From Coprobacter fastidiosus (GTDB lineage Bacteria; Bacteroidota; Bacteroidia; Bacteroidales; Coprobacteraceae): a stretch of 64,000 nucleotides of DNA. Location: the NCBI RefSeq assembly GCF_030296935.1, contig NZ_AP028032.1, positions 1,178,001 to 1,242,000 of the forward strand. The letters run 5' to 3'. Both the position numbers and the translations under genes were made by a program. The notes beneath the pieces are model-generated. The model worked only from the letters and a program-made list of their open reading frames with translations, ran no database searches and was not told the DNA's origin. Of this stretch, positions 27,944 through 36,630 are shown in pieces; the stretch's first letter is position 1; the number at the start of each line of letters is the position of its first letter.

Positions 27944-28003
27944 AGATTTATACTGGTCAAAGAATACTTAATAATGAATAATTTACCCTATAAAATACAT
28001 TAA

Positions 28004-28035
28004 AAGGCATGCTTTGCTCACGCAAAACATGCCTT
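28004..28035 (-). terminator. Terminator after the HdeD-like gene
   Basis: AAGGCATG / CATGCCTT extended by TTTGC/GCAAA around a 4-nt loop with one mismatch, followed by TTTT on the minus strand. Confidence 0.8.
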
Positions 28036-28079
28036 ATCGATAAAGAAAATAGGAAATATATAAAACACAATTGGCCTGA

Positions 28080-28649
28080 TTACTTAGGCTGTTCTATTGT
28101 CTTGTCTGGCTTTACATCATAAGAGAAGATAATCAATGCCACTCCCCAATAAACAAAAACAAATGAACAGAGAAATACGATACTGTAGGCTGCAGTAAAA
28201 GGTGTAAAGAAAAACAAGAATGAGATCAAAAGCATGATAATTCCGTTAATCAAATACAGCCACCAATATTTATAAGCCGATGTCATAGAAAATGCAGAAA
28301 TAATATTGCTAAGTCCCTTAAACAAAAATATAAAAGCGAAAAAATAAGGAAGAGTCAATTCGCTCAATGCCAAATTGCTGATCAACAAAAATCCGATAAA
28401 TATATCGAATATTCCTCCAGCAAGCCACCAGCCCCATCCTTGTCCTCGTTTTTCTATATCTCCCGAAACAGTTAATTGAACCACTCCGAAAAGTATCAAT
28501 CCCCATCCTAACAGCATCGAAATGACAGCATATCCCATAACCGGTTGAAACAACAACCATAAACCCGCAGGTATCAACAAAATCCCTACCAGCATTATTC
28601 CCCACCAATATTTGGTCTTTCCCCAAAAATTAAAAGTCGTAAGTTCCAT
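28080..28649 (-). CDS. HdeD-like (DUF308) membrane protein
   Basis: A 189-residue inner-membrane protein with six helices in three DUF308 pairs (WWGIMLVGILLIPAGLWLLFQP, YAVISMLLGWGLILFGVVQL, and so on). The HdeD name comes from an acid-resistance protein of E. coli; the biochemical role is not known. The N-terminus MELTTFNFWGKTKYWWG fits relatives. It stands alone, ended by a good hairpin. Confidence 0.85.
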   Translation of the reverse strand: MELTTFNFWGKTKYWWGIMLVGILLIPAGLWLLFQPVMGYAVISMLLGWGLILFGVVQLTVSGDIEKRGQGWGWWLAGGIFDIFIGFLLISNLALSELTLPYFFAFIFLFKGLSNIISAFSMTSAYKYWWLYLINGIIMLLISFLFFFTPFTAAYSIVFLCSFVFVYWGVALIIFSYDVKPDKTIEQPK

Positions 28650-28690
28650 AATCTTTACTTTTATTGATTTATCATATTAATTCGAAATGT

Positions 28691-28819
28691 TTAAAGTCTA
28701 TCTAAATTCTCTGATAAGAAAATGTTATCCGGTTACTTTTGCATTTTCCTCTGAACAGAAATATGTTCTTAAAAGAAAACTCACAAATCTGCCCCGACAA
28801 AATTCAGATAGGCTCTTAA
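28691..28819. repeat. Dispersed repeat, copy B
   Basis: 129 bp bounded by TTAAAGTCTATCTAAATT and AATTCAGATAGGCTCTTAA, imperfect inverted repeats of each other. The right 45 bp align closely with copy A at 17.13-17.17 kb. It lies in the 318-bp gap between the HdeD-like and Porin_10 genes, which otherwise holds only the porin promoter. Confidence 0.5.
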
Positions 28820-28952
28820 TCTGCATGTATAACAAGAATAATGGCCGTTTAGATTGATTTATACACGTTAAAGATTATCAAAACCCAAACAACCCTCTCT
28901 TTACGAAAGCCTTTTTATAGGCCCGACTCCTTTAATTCTGATTTTTTAATTT

Positions 28953-28961
28953 TATCTTTGC
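28953..28961 (+). promoter_or_regulatory. -7 element just before the Porin_10 start codon
   Basis: TATCTTTGC matches the consensus exactly, but the ATG is only 6 bp further on. Transcription would start at or next to the A of the ATG, giving a leaderless mRNA. The -33 position has only TTTA. Confidence 0.6.
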
Positions 28962-28967
28962 AGCCGT

Positions 28968-30944
28968 ATGAAAAGAATTTCGGTACTCTTTATTATCGGT
29001 ATCTGCTGTGTTTTCTCGGTATTTGCCAAGAAAAAGCCGGTTATTGCAGAACCGTATGCATGGCGCAATACACAACCGTTGGGCAACAGGTATCGTGTAC
29101 CGATGGACACACTTCAGCTCAATTTTTACCAAACTGACCAACCCTCTTCATATTCGACGGCTTATGGTTATACGGGTAATTTAGGAGGTCCGGGATTTTC
29201 AAAAATATTTTTCGATCGCCCGCAGATGCCCCAGTTCATATTCAAAGCGCCTTTTCATCCTTGGATAACAACTCCCGAGAATTTTGACTTTTACAATACC
29301 CGCATTCCCATGACACTTTTATCCTACCTCACAGGAGGTTCTAAAGTGAAAAAACAAGACGACTTGAAAGCCGTCTTTTCAGGAAATGTAAATGCCAAAT
29401 TGGGATTCGGGGCAAATATTCAATATCTCTATTCTCGGGGAAGTTATGATCATCAGGCAACAAATGAGCTTTCTTGGCAACTCTCATCTAATTATATCGG
29501 AGAAAAATATCAATTACAAGTAATGTTCAACACATATAATTTTGTATGTCAAGAAAACGGAGGGCTTGCTGACGACAACTACATCCTTCATCCTACCGAA
29601 ATGGATGGAGGAACGGGTATCGATTCGCAAAGTATTCCAATCAACCTAAGCGATGCATACAACCGTGTGAGAGGACAAAACTATTATGCCACACAACGTT
29701 ATAATGTAGGTTTTTATAAAACAGAGACAAAAGACACGACAACAATAGAGACATTTGTTCCTGTCACCAGTTTTATTCATACGATAGAATACAACCGAAA
29801 TTTCCGTCGTTTTGTCAATCTCTCGGCTGACGAAGATCAAAAATTTTTCAAAAATACCTATTTCAACAAAAACGGATCGAATGACACGACCTCTTATTGG
29901 TCTCTCAAAAATACACTGGGAATCTCTCTGCTTGAAGGTTTTAACAAATATGCAAAAATGGGATTGGCGGCCTATATGACATACGAAATACGCCAATTCA
30001 AACTAATGCCGGATACTGTTCCCTCAGCCTTCGCTTTCGCACCTGAAACACCGGTACTCGGAGAGCCTGTAACATTTATAAGACGATCATCGAGCCGATA
30101 CTATACTGAGAATTTACTATGGATAGGTGCTGAAGTTTCGAAACGGCAAGGGAAAATACTGACCTATACTGTAAACGGGAAATTGGGATTAACCGGTCCG
30201 GAAGTAGGATCGTTCGATGTGAATGGAGAAATACAGACTCGCTTTCCTATTTTTAAAGATACCGTCCAATTACGTGCATATGGCTTCTTTAAAAATCTTG
30301 AACCTGCATTTTATTATAAGCATTATGTTTCCAATCATTTTATATGGAACAATAACTTCAATAAAATCAGGAATTTTCGAGTCGGAGGAGAATTTGCAAT
30401 AGAACGTTGGGGCACTCGATTGAACGTTGGTGTAGAAAATGTCCAAAACTACGTCTATTTTGATGAAAACTGCATGCCTCGTCAAGAAAGTTCGATCATG
30501 CAAGTTTTTAGTGCCAAACTAAACCAATCATTCAAAGTCGGGATTCTTAATTTAGATCTCGAAGCAGTTTATCAAAAATCGAGCAGACCTTCTATTATTC
30601 CCCTTCCCGACCTCAGCGCATACGGAAATCTGTATTTATCTTTTCCGATAGCGAAGGTATTGAATACTCAAATAGGCGTAGATTGCCGGTATCACACCGA
30701 ATATTATGCAGAAGGATACCAACCGGCAACTTTGTCGTTTTATAACCAAAGGGAATTTAAAATAGGCAATTATCCAATGATGAATGTTTATGCAAACATG
30801 AAATTGAAAATGGTGCGTTTTTACGTTTTATACTCGAATTTCAATCAAGGAATGTTCGGTGGAAACAACTATTTTTCTATGTTGCATTACCCAATAAACC
30901 CTGCAACCCTGCAATTCGGAGTCTCAGTCGATTTTGCAAATTAA
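28968..30944 (+). CDS. Putative porin, Porin_10 family
   Basis: A 658-residue outer-membrane protein with a signal peptide (MKRISVLFIIGICCVFSVFAK). The arrangement is that of Bacteroidota Porin_10 proteins: an N-terminal segment with YGYTGNLGGPGFSKIFFDRP, then many barrel strands (NAKLGFGANIQYLYSRGSY) and a final FGVSVDFAN. No plug or lipobox is seen. Probably a general or nucleoside/peptide porin; the substrate is unknown. A substrate-binding-like gene begins 27 bp downstream and is likely co-transcribed. Confidence 0.85.
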   Translation: MKRISVLFIIGICCVFSVFAKKKPVIAEPYAWRNTQPLGNRYRVPMDTLQLNFYQTDQPSSYSTAYGYTGNLGGPGFSKIFFDRPQMPQFIFKAPFHPWITTPENFDFYNTRIPMTLLSYLTGGSKVKKQDDLKAVFSGNVNAKLGFGANIQYLYSRGSYDHQATNELSWQLSSNYIGEKYQLQVMFNTYNFVCQENGGLADDNYILHPTEMDGGTGIDSQSIPINLSDAYNRVRGQNYYATQRYNVGFYKTETKDTTTIETFVPVTSFIHTIEYNRNFRRFVNLSADEDQKFFKNTYFNKNGSNDTTSYWSLKNTLGISLLEGFNKYAKMGLAAYMTYEIRQFKLMPDTVPSAFAFAPETPVLGEPVTFIRRSSSRYYTENLLWIGAEVSKRQGKILTYTVNGKLGLTGPEVGSFDVNGEIQTRFPIFKDTVQLRAYGFFKNLEPAFYYKHYVSNHFIWNNNFNKIRNFRVGGEFAIERWGTRLNVGVENVQNYVYFDENCMPRQESSIMQVFSAKLNQSFKVGILNLDLEAVYQKSSRPSIIPLPDLSAYGNLYLSFPIAKVLNTQIGVDCRYHTEYYAEGYQPATLSFYNQREFKIGNYPMMNVYANMKLKMVRFYVLYSNFNQGMFGGNNYFSMLHYPINPATLQFGVSVDFAN

Positions 30945-30971
30945 ACCTATATAGAGATAAAGAAAGAATAT

Positions 30972-31799
30972 ATGAAATACAAAACGCGATTTATTCTCTA
31001 TATCGTTCTGTTGGTCATAGTACTTTTCATCATGTATATGATACGTACCCAAATACTCGTTCCGTCATATACCCCGAGAGATATTCCGGAAATCAAGCAA
31101 GACACACTACGTATTGTAACGGACTATACTCCGATAAATTACTACATATCTGATGATACCATATCGGGATTTGATTATGAATTATCACAACTGATTGCCA
31201 AGCGAAGCGGTCTGCATGTAAAAGTATATCCCGAAGTCAGTTTAAGCAAAAGCATAGAAGGACTCGAGAAAAATCGTTACGATATTATCGGGCGTCCTAT
31301 TCCTGTCACTACGGACAGTAAAGAAAATTTTTTATTTACCGATCCCATCTTACTCAACAAACAAGTATTAGTGCAAAGAAAAGCCGAATATAACAATGGG
31401 AAAGACCCTATACGAAATCAACTCGATCTGGCTCAAAAACATTTGAATATTATCAGTGACGCCCCTACCCGTTTACGGATTATGAATTTGGCACATGAAA
31501 TAGGCGATACGATTTATGTCAATGAAGAAAACACCTACGGTGACGAACAATTAATTATTATGGTAGCCAAAGGTGAAATTGATTTTGCCGTATGCGATGA
31601 AACAATTGCCCGAGAAATGAGTAAACATTATCCGGAAATCGATTTCAGCACCGATATAAGTTTTACACAATTCCGATCTTGGGCTCTACGACTTACATCG
31701 CCTTTACTTCTCGACAGCCTCAATATCTGGCTAAAAGACATCAAAAAAAGTCCGGAATTTCAAAAACTGAAAACAAAATATTATAAGAAAAAAAGATAA
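30972..31799 (+). CDS. Membrane-anchored family 3 solute-binding-like protein
   Basis: A 275-residue protein with one N-terminal membrane helix (about 6-26) and a periplasmic SBP_bac_3 domain from about 45: LRIVTDYTPINYYISDDTISGFDYELSQLIAKRSGLHVKVYPE, then GRPIPVTTDSKENFLFTDP and EIDFAVCDETIA. It resembles the N-terminal half of MltF-type proteins but has no lytic transglycosylase domain behind it, and there are no ABC permease genes nearby. It may be a sensor or regulator of cell-wall or amino-acid uptake; this is open. Confidence 0.75.
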   Translation: MKYKTRFILYIVLLVIVLFIMYMIRTQILVPSYTPRDIPEIKQDTLRIVTDYTPINYYISDDTISGFDYELSQLIAKRSGLHVKVYPEVSLSKSIEGLEKNRYDIIGRPIPVTTDSKENFLFTDPILLNKQVLVQRKAEYNNGKDPIRNQLDLAQKHLNIISDAPTRLRIMNLAHEIGDTIYVNEENTYGDEQLIIMVAKGEIDFAVCDETIAREMSKHYPEIDFSTDISFTQFRSWALRLTSPLLLDSLNIWLKDIKKSPEFQKLKTKYYKKKR

Positions 31800-31800
31800 C

Positions 31801-31834
31801 AAAAACGGGAGACAAAAATTTTCTCTCCCGTTTT
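31801..31834. terminator. Bidirectional terminator
   Basis: AAAACGGGAGA pairs with TCTCCCGTTTT, closing a loop near AAAATTTT, with A- and T-runs on both sides. It separates the substrate-binding gene from the convergent aspD gene. Confidence 0.85.
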
Positions 31835-31842
31835 ACAAAAAA

Positions 31843-33510
31843 CTATTTTGATTCACCTTTCGCCTTTTTCCATGCCAAAGCATACTCATCCAATATCAAC
31901 CGTACCCCCTTCCCGATTTTCTTATAATCATCTTTATCGAGATTGGCCAAAGATGCACGTATCGACCAATCAGGACCATCAAAACCGCTACCGTTAAGCA
32001 ACACTATACAAGTATCTTTTGCTAAATGAATTACAAAATCAAGAGGATCATAATTAGCTTCAAGATAACAGGCAAATTCATCTCCGTATAATTTCTTTGC
32101 CCACACCATAATATCTATTTCTGAATAATATCCGGCACGCAAAGGATCAGGAACAAGCTCGAAACCTGTATTTTCCCACATGGCATCGAGCCGCTCTTTA
32201 ATCATTTTCTGCATTTTTTTCTTATATCGGTCTTCCTTATCAAAAAGAGCATAAGCCGCAAAAAGAGCCATCTGCATTTGCTGCGGAGTAGAAAGTCCTG
32301 CCGTATGATTCAACGCCACCATACGACTATCCGCTACCATACGGTCTATAAATTTAAGCTTCTCCGGATTAAGAGTTATAGACTCATAACGTTTATGCAA
32401 ATCTTCAATATCCGATTTCGGAAGCGCAGCAATCATCTCATCATAAATATTATTCTCGCTCAATGCTATTACCGCCAAGCGCCACCCGGTAGCTCCGAAA
32501 TATTTAGAGAAAGAATATACACACAATGTATTCAACGGTAATTCATACATCAAAGATTTGAAATGCGGCACAAATGTCCCATACACATCATCCGTAATAA
32601 TCATCAGATGCGGATTATCTTTCTTGACAATATCTACGATCTTATCCAAAGACCGTTTGTCTAACGTATAAGAGGGTGGATTACTCGGATTGACGATATA
32701 AAGAACCTTTATCGATTTATCTTTCAATTTATCGAGCTCCGAATCGGGATACTGCCAAGTATGAAGTCCTTTTCCTGTCATTTGACTTGCCTGAATTTTA
32801 GTCACCTGAAACTGAAAACGATCAAGTTCCGGAATTTCGATATAAGGGGTAAATATGGGTATCATAAGAGCGACCCGATCTCCCTTGGCCAGCAAACGAT
32901 TTTCTTGCAAAGAATCGAAAATATAACACATAGCTGCCGTGCCTCCCTCCGTAGCAAACAGATCATACTTGAAATTTACCGGCTGACGATCACACATCTC
33001 TTGTAACAGATAATCGTGTACAATCATTTCGGCATATTTCAACATACGATCAGGTACAGGATATTGATCTCCGATAATCGCTTCAGCCCATTCGTGTATC
33101 AACGAATCCGGATCGACTCTTTTCTTATCGACAAAATAATGATAAGCCTCTTTCAACAGATCAGCACCCGGTAAGGTCTTGTGCTGCTGAATAAAATCTT
33201 CAAAGCGTTTAGCAATGCCTTTCTCTACAGGAATACCTGCAATTCCTTCAGAAAGATCGAATACCCGACGGCACTCTTCCAGACCGAATTTTCCCAATAA
33301 AAAGAAAGCTTCACGAGGGACTGTTGCAATCCAGTTAGGATTTCCTCGTCCGGCATTCAGAAATAAACAAAAAGCTTTTCGAGTATGCTCTTCAGCAAAC
33401 TCTATTAACTTATTCTTAATCTCGAACGGACTCATCAATTCAAGTCCTTTTTCAAACTTCCGGCTATATCCTTTCATTAAAGCCGAAGGTAATTTTTCTT
33501 TACAATCCAT
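31843..33510 (-). CDS. aspD: Aspartate 4-decarboxylase / aspartate aminotransferase
   Basis: A 555-residue PLP enzyme of the AspD type, much longer than ordinary aminotransferases. The N-terminal 100 residues (LNAGRGNPNWIATVPREAFFLLGKFG) are typical of it. The PLP fold has IVNPSNPPSYTLDK near 273, ITDDVYGTFV near 304 and the lysine segment YSFSKYFGATGWRLAV near 333. It decarboxylates aspartate to alanine plus CO2. aspT, 41 bp upstream, exchanges the two amino acids, so the pair uses up protons inside and helps make a proton-motive force. Confidence 0.93.
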   Translation of the reverse strand: MDCKEKLPSALMKGYSRKFEKGLELMSPFEIKNKLIEFAEEHTRKAFCLFLNAGRGNPNWIATVPREAFFLLGKFGLEECRRVFDLSEGIAGIPVEKGIAKRFEDFIQQHKTLPGADLLKEAYHYFVDKKRVDPDSLIHEWAEAIIGDQYPVPDRMLKYAEMIVHDYLLQEMCDRQPVNFKYDLFATEGGTAAMCYIFDSLQENRLLAKGDRVALMIPIFTPYIEIPELDRFQFQVTKIQASQMTGKGLHTWQYPDSELDKLKDKSIKVLYIVNPSNPPSYTLDKRSLDKIVDIVKKDNPHLMIITDDVYGTFVPHFKSLMYELPLNTLCVYSFSKYFGATGWRLAVIALSENNIYDEMIAALPKSDIEDLHKRYESITLNPEKLKFIDRMVADSRMVALNHTAGLSTPQQMQMALFAAYALFDKEDRYKKKMQKMIKERLDAMWENTGFELVPDPLRAGYYSEIDIMVWAKKLYGDEFACYLEANYDPLDFVIHLAKDTCIVLLNGSGFDGPDWSIRASLANLDKDDYKKIGKGVRLILDEYALAWKKAKGESK

Positions 33511-33551
33511 ATTACAAATTTAAATTATCGATATTATTCTACATTTATTAT

Positions 33552-35252
33552 TTACGACATCAGCAATACGATAACCACTCCCCAAAGAATCAATAAAGTA
33601 TTCCCGACGGCATACGTTACCGTATATCCGAGAGCAGGGACTGTGCTCTCTATCGACTCCTGTATTGCACCTAAGGCCGCTGTCGTAGTACGAGAACCGG
33701 CATTACATCCCAAATTAATGGCTGGATGAAACTTAAATATCTTGTCACCGATCCATATCCCTAATATCAACGGTATAGAAGTGGACAAAATACCCGCAAA
33801 GAAAATTATGAATCCCATTTCTTTTATTCCGGATAGAAAAGTAGGTCCGGCAGTAATTCCGATTACTGCAATAAACATATTCAATCCGAGATTATTAAAA
33901 ATCCATACCGCCGGATCGGGAATACGGCCAAAGGTCGGATGTTTGGTTCTCAGCCATCCGAAAAACAAACCCGATATCAAAGCCCCGCCACTGGTACTTA
34001 GACTAATAGGAATACCGCCTAAACGTATAGTCAATGCTCCTACAATACCGCCGATCAATATTCCTAAACCGACAAAAATAAGGTCTGTTTTATTAGTCGG
34101 ACGATCTACATATCCCAATTTAGGAGAAGCTTGCTTTATATCGTTTGCCATACCGACAATTTCAAGCAGATCCCCTGCTTGCAACTTCGTATTTGCTAAA
34201 ATAGGTAATTCAACTCCTGTTCTTTTTACTTTCTTAATAATAATGCCATGCATGAACGGCTGCCGGCGTAATTCTCTTATTGTTTTCCCCTTTGCCGTCT
34301 TCTGAGTAAGCATGACAAAAATATCTTCAACCGGAAATGTCAACAATTCAGGATCATTTACCTCATCACCGATCCAGCTTTCATCTTCTATGACAGTCTC
34401 CCGTCTTCCGCTCAAAACAAGCTCGTCGTTTTTATGAATGATTTGATCAGGAGTCGCATCTACTACTTTACCTGCAGAACGAACTCTCTCTACAAATATT
34501 CTCCGTCCCAAAGTCTGCATTTGTTTCTCCACATCGGCAACTGTTCTCTGAGTATCGAACCAATCGCTACAAGCACAATAGGCTCGAAAAACAACCGGAC
34601 GATTCGCATCGATCAAAGCCGGATCATCTTCGATAGAACCTTTTCTCATTTGAGCTTCAAGTTCCCGGGTTTTCTGTTTTACTTTTTCCAACCCACCCAG
34701 CATTTTTGGTCCTAATGTCCCCAAAATATAAGCAGAACCGATCGTTCCGTAAATATAGGTCACGGCATAACAAACAGGAATAATATTCAACCAAGCCTGT
34801 TTTTCGGACTCTGAAACGCCCAATGTCCCGATCGTATCAGTCCCGACACCAATTACGGCAGAGATTGTCTGAGCTCCGGCAAACAATCCAATGGTTTCTC
34901 CAGGATTATAACCCAATATCTTGGCAATAATAACCGTCACGCCTAAACAGAGAATACAAAGTACACAAGCGAATATAACTTGCGGGATGCCATCGCTTTT
35001 TAATGACTGAAAAAACTGAGGACCGACACTGTAACCAATAGAGAAAAGAAATAATAAAAAGAAAACCGATTTTACAGGTCCTGGTATAGGAATATCCATT
35101 TGTCCTACTACCACACCTACTAAGAGCACAGAAGTTACCGTCCCCAGAGAAAAAGATTTATATTTCAATTGTCCCAACCAGAACCCAATGCCGATTGTAA
35201 GAAATATAGCCATCTCCGGATAGGTACGAAAAAAATGTAAGATTGTCTCCAT
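33552..35252 (-). CDS. aspT: Aspartate:alanine antiporter
   Basis: A 566-residue AAE-family transporter: an N-terminal membrane block (about 10-170), two cytoplasmic RCK_C/TrkA-C domains (about 205-380, [10 protein letters not shown] and [15 protein letters not shown]), and a second membrane block (about 390-566) with [14 protein letters not shown] and [18 protein letters not shown]. It exchanges external aspartate for internal alanine electrogenically. Operon with aspD behind it. The 226-bp gap upstream shows no clear -7 element. Confidence 0.93.
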   Translation of the reverse strand: METILHFFRTYPEMAIFLTIGIGFWLGQLKYKSFSLGTVTSVLLVGVVVGQMDIPIPGPVKSVFFLLFLFSIGYSVGPQFFQSLKSDGIPQVIFACVLCILCLGVTVIIAKILGYNPGETIGLFAGAQTISAVIGVGTDTIGTLGVSESEKQAWLNIIPVCYAVTYIYGTIGSAYILGTLGPKMLGGLEKVKQKTRELEAQMRKGSIEDDPALIDANRPVVFRAYCACSDWFDTQRTVADVEKQMQTLGRRIFVERVRSAGKVVDATPDQIIHKNDELVLSGRRETVIEDESWIGDEVNDPELLTFPVEDIFVMLTQKTAKGKTIRELRRQPFMHGIIIKKVKRTGVELPILANTKLQAGDLLEIVGMANDIKQASPKLGYVDRPTNKTDLIFVGLGILIGGIVGALTIRLGGIPISLSTSGGALISGLFFGWLRTKHPTFGRIPDPAVWIFNNLGLNMFIAVIGITAGPTFLSGIKEMGFIIFFAGILSTSIPLILGIWIGDKIFKFHPAINLGCNAGSRTTTAALGAIQESIESTVPALGYTVTYAVGNTLLILWGVVIVLLMS

Positions 35253-35478
35253 ATCACAGATTATTTAATAAATAATTTTCTTTTCACTCTCAGATAACAA
35301 GCATAACCGATATTTTGTTGACTACTTCCAAAAGACAGATATCCAATAAATCTCCCAAAAACAACTGTACGGCATAAACGAAGTAAATCAGAAAGTTCTA
35401 TAAATTACTTTAACCAAATCAACATTTTTAAGCTTCGTATTGTATTTATATCAATTAATTTCTAAATAGTAAACAAAT

Positions 35479-35727
35479 ATGGAAAAACTAGAACAAAAAG
35501 TCTATGCAATAAAAGAACAGGCTAAAGACGCCGCAAATGTAGCTACAGCTAAAACAAAAAAATCTGCTGATAAAGTCAAAGAAAAAGCGCAGGAAAAGAC
35601 TCAAGAATTAAAAGAAAAAGCACAACATGCAGCACATACAGTAAAAGAGAAAGCAACACACGCTGCTGACACTGTCAAAGAAAAAGTTCGACAAGGAATC
35701 GACATTATTCATGAAAAAAGTAAATAA
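35479..35727 (+). CDS. Amphipathic Lys/Glu/Ala repeat protein (LEA/apolipoprotein-like)
   Basis: An 82-residue, highly charged, entirely helical protein with imperfect 11-residue repeats (KEKAQEKTQEL, KEKAQHAAHTV, KEKATHAADTV, KEKVRQGIDII). This pattern is shared by LEA-type desiccation proteins and apolipoprotein-like helices; similar small proteins in bacteria are stress-induced. There is no signal peptide, so it is cytoplasmic. It stands alone, and the gap behind it holds a repeat copy and a strong terminator. Composition alone cannot prove function. Confidence 0.7.
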   Translation: MEKLEQKVYAIKEQAKDAANVATAKTKKSADKVKEKAQEKTQELKEKAQHAAHTVKEKATHAADTVKEKVRQGIDIIHEKSK

Positions 35728-35737
35728 AAACCGACTC

Positions 35738-35912
35738 TAAGAGCCTATCTAAATTTTACTATGGTCGGTTTTGAAAATTTCTTTTGAGGATGTTTTTTAT
35801 TTTTAAATGATAACAAACTATCTGTCGAATGAAAATGAAAAAACAAACCGAAAGAAAATATTAAAATGGTCTGACAGATTTTCTACATTAGCAAATTTAA
35901 ACCGGTTCTTAA
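35738..35912. repeat. Dispersed repeat, copy C
   Basis: About 175 bp bounded by TAAGAGCCTATCTAAATTTT and AAATTTAAACCGGTTCTTAA. The left half matches copy A (TTTTGA.AAT.TCTTTTGAG..GTTTTT) and the segment ACAAACCGAAAGAAA matches ACAAAACGGAAAGAAA of copy A. It has no ORF, so it looks like a small non-autonomous element or a structured RNA. With the terminator behind it, it fills the 313-bp gap. Confidence 0.5.
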
Positions 35913-35925
35913 ATCTGCCTGAATA

Positions 35926-35978
35926 AAGGGTATGTCTAAATTGAAATAACACTATTTCTGACATACTCCTTATTTTTT
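35926..35978 (+). terminator. Long terminator before the RimL-like acetyltransferase
   Basis: AAGG-GTATGTC pairs with GACATAC-T-CCTT, and inside it GAAATA pairs with TATTTC around ACAC. A run of six Ts follows. Confidence 0.75.
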
Positions 35979-36012
35979 GGAAAAGAAGCTTCTCTGTTTT
36001 TCAAATAAAACG

Positions 36013-36021
36013 TAAGTTTGT
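36013..36021 (+). promoter_or_regulatory. -7 element for the RimL-like gene
   Basis: TAAGTTTGT matches TAnnTTTGY, 19 bp before the ATG at 36041. No -33 TTTG at the right distance. Confidence 0.5.
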
Positions 36022-36040
36022 AAATTATCGGATATTAATT

Positions 36041-36571
36041 ATGAAACTATACATAGAAACAGAGAGGCTCTTATTACGAGAATGGACTCCAAATGATTTA
36101 CCGACTTTTATTAAAATGAATCAAGATCCGGAGGTAATGGAGTTTTTTCCTAAAATATTAGACAGTAAAGAATCTATTGATTTTTATCAACGTATCTGCA
36201 AAGAGTTTGATAAAGTAAAATACGGATTGTTTGCCGTAGAAAAGAAATCGGATCATAAATTCATCGGATATACAGGATTACATAAAACCGATTTCCCTGC
36301 AAACTTTACCCCTTGTATCGAAATCGGATGGAGACTCATAAAAGATGTATGGAATCAAGGCTATGCAACAGAAGCTGCCAAAGCATGCCTTCAATATGGA
36401 TTTATTAATTTAAATATTAAAGAGATATACTCTTTCACTGCTGCTATCAATAAACGATCTGAACGTATCATGCAAAAAATCGGATTACAAAAAATCGGAG
36501 AATTCGATCATCCGAATATAATTTCCGAGAATCGTCTATGCAGACACGTTCTGTACAAAAGTTCTTTTTAA
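36041..36571 (+). CDS. RimJ/RimL-type GNAT acetyltransferase
   Basis: A 176-residue acetyltransferase of the RimJ/RimL branch: IETERLLLREWTPNDLPTFIKMNQDPEVM at the N-terminus, EIGWRLIKDVWNQGYATEAAKACLQYGF with the acetyl-CoA loop near 105-130, then INKRSERIMQKIGLQKIGEFDHP. Such enzymes acetylate protein N-termini or small amines. It lies 59 bp before the PatB-like gene and may share its transcript. Confidence 0.85.
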   Translation: MKLYIETERLLLREWTPNDLPTFIKMNQDPEVMEFFPKILDSKESIDFYQRICKEFDKVKYGLFAVEKKSDHKFIGYTGLHKTDFPANFTPCIEIGWRLIKDVWNQGYATEAAKACLQYGFINLNIKEIYSFTAAINKRSERIMQKIGLQKIGEFDHPNIISENRLCRHVLYKSSF

Positions 36572-36630
36572 GAAAATAAGTCTCTGCATAATAAAAACAA
36601 TAAGACTCTATATTAAAAACCGCCCCTATT

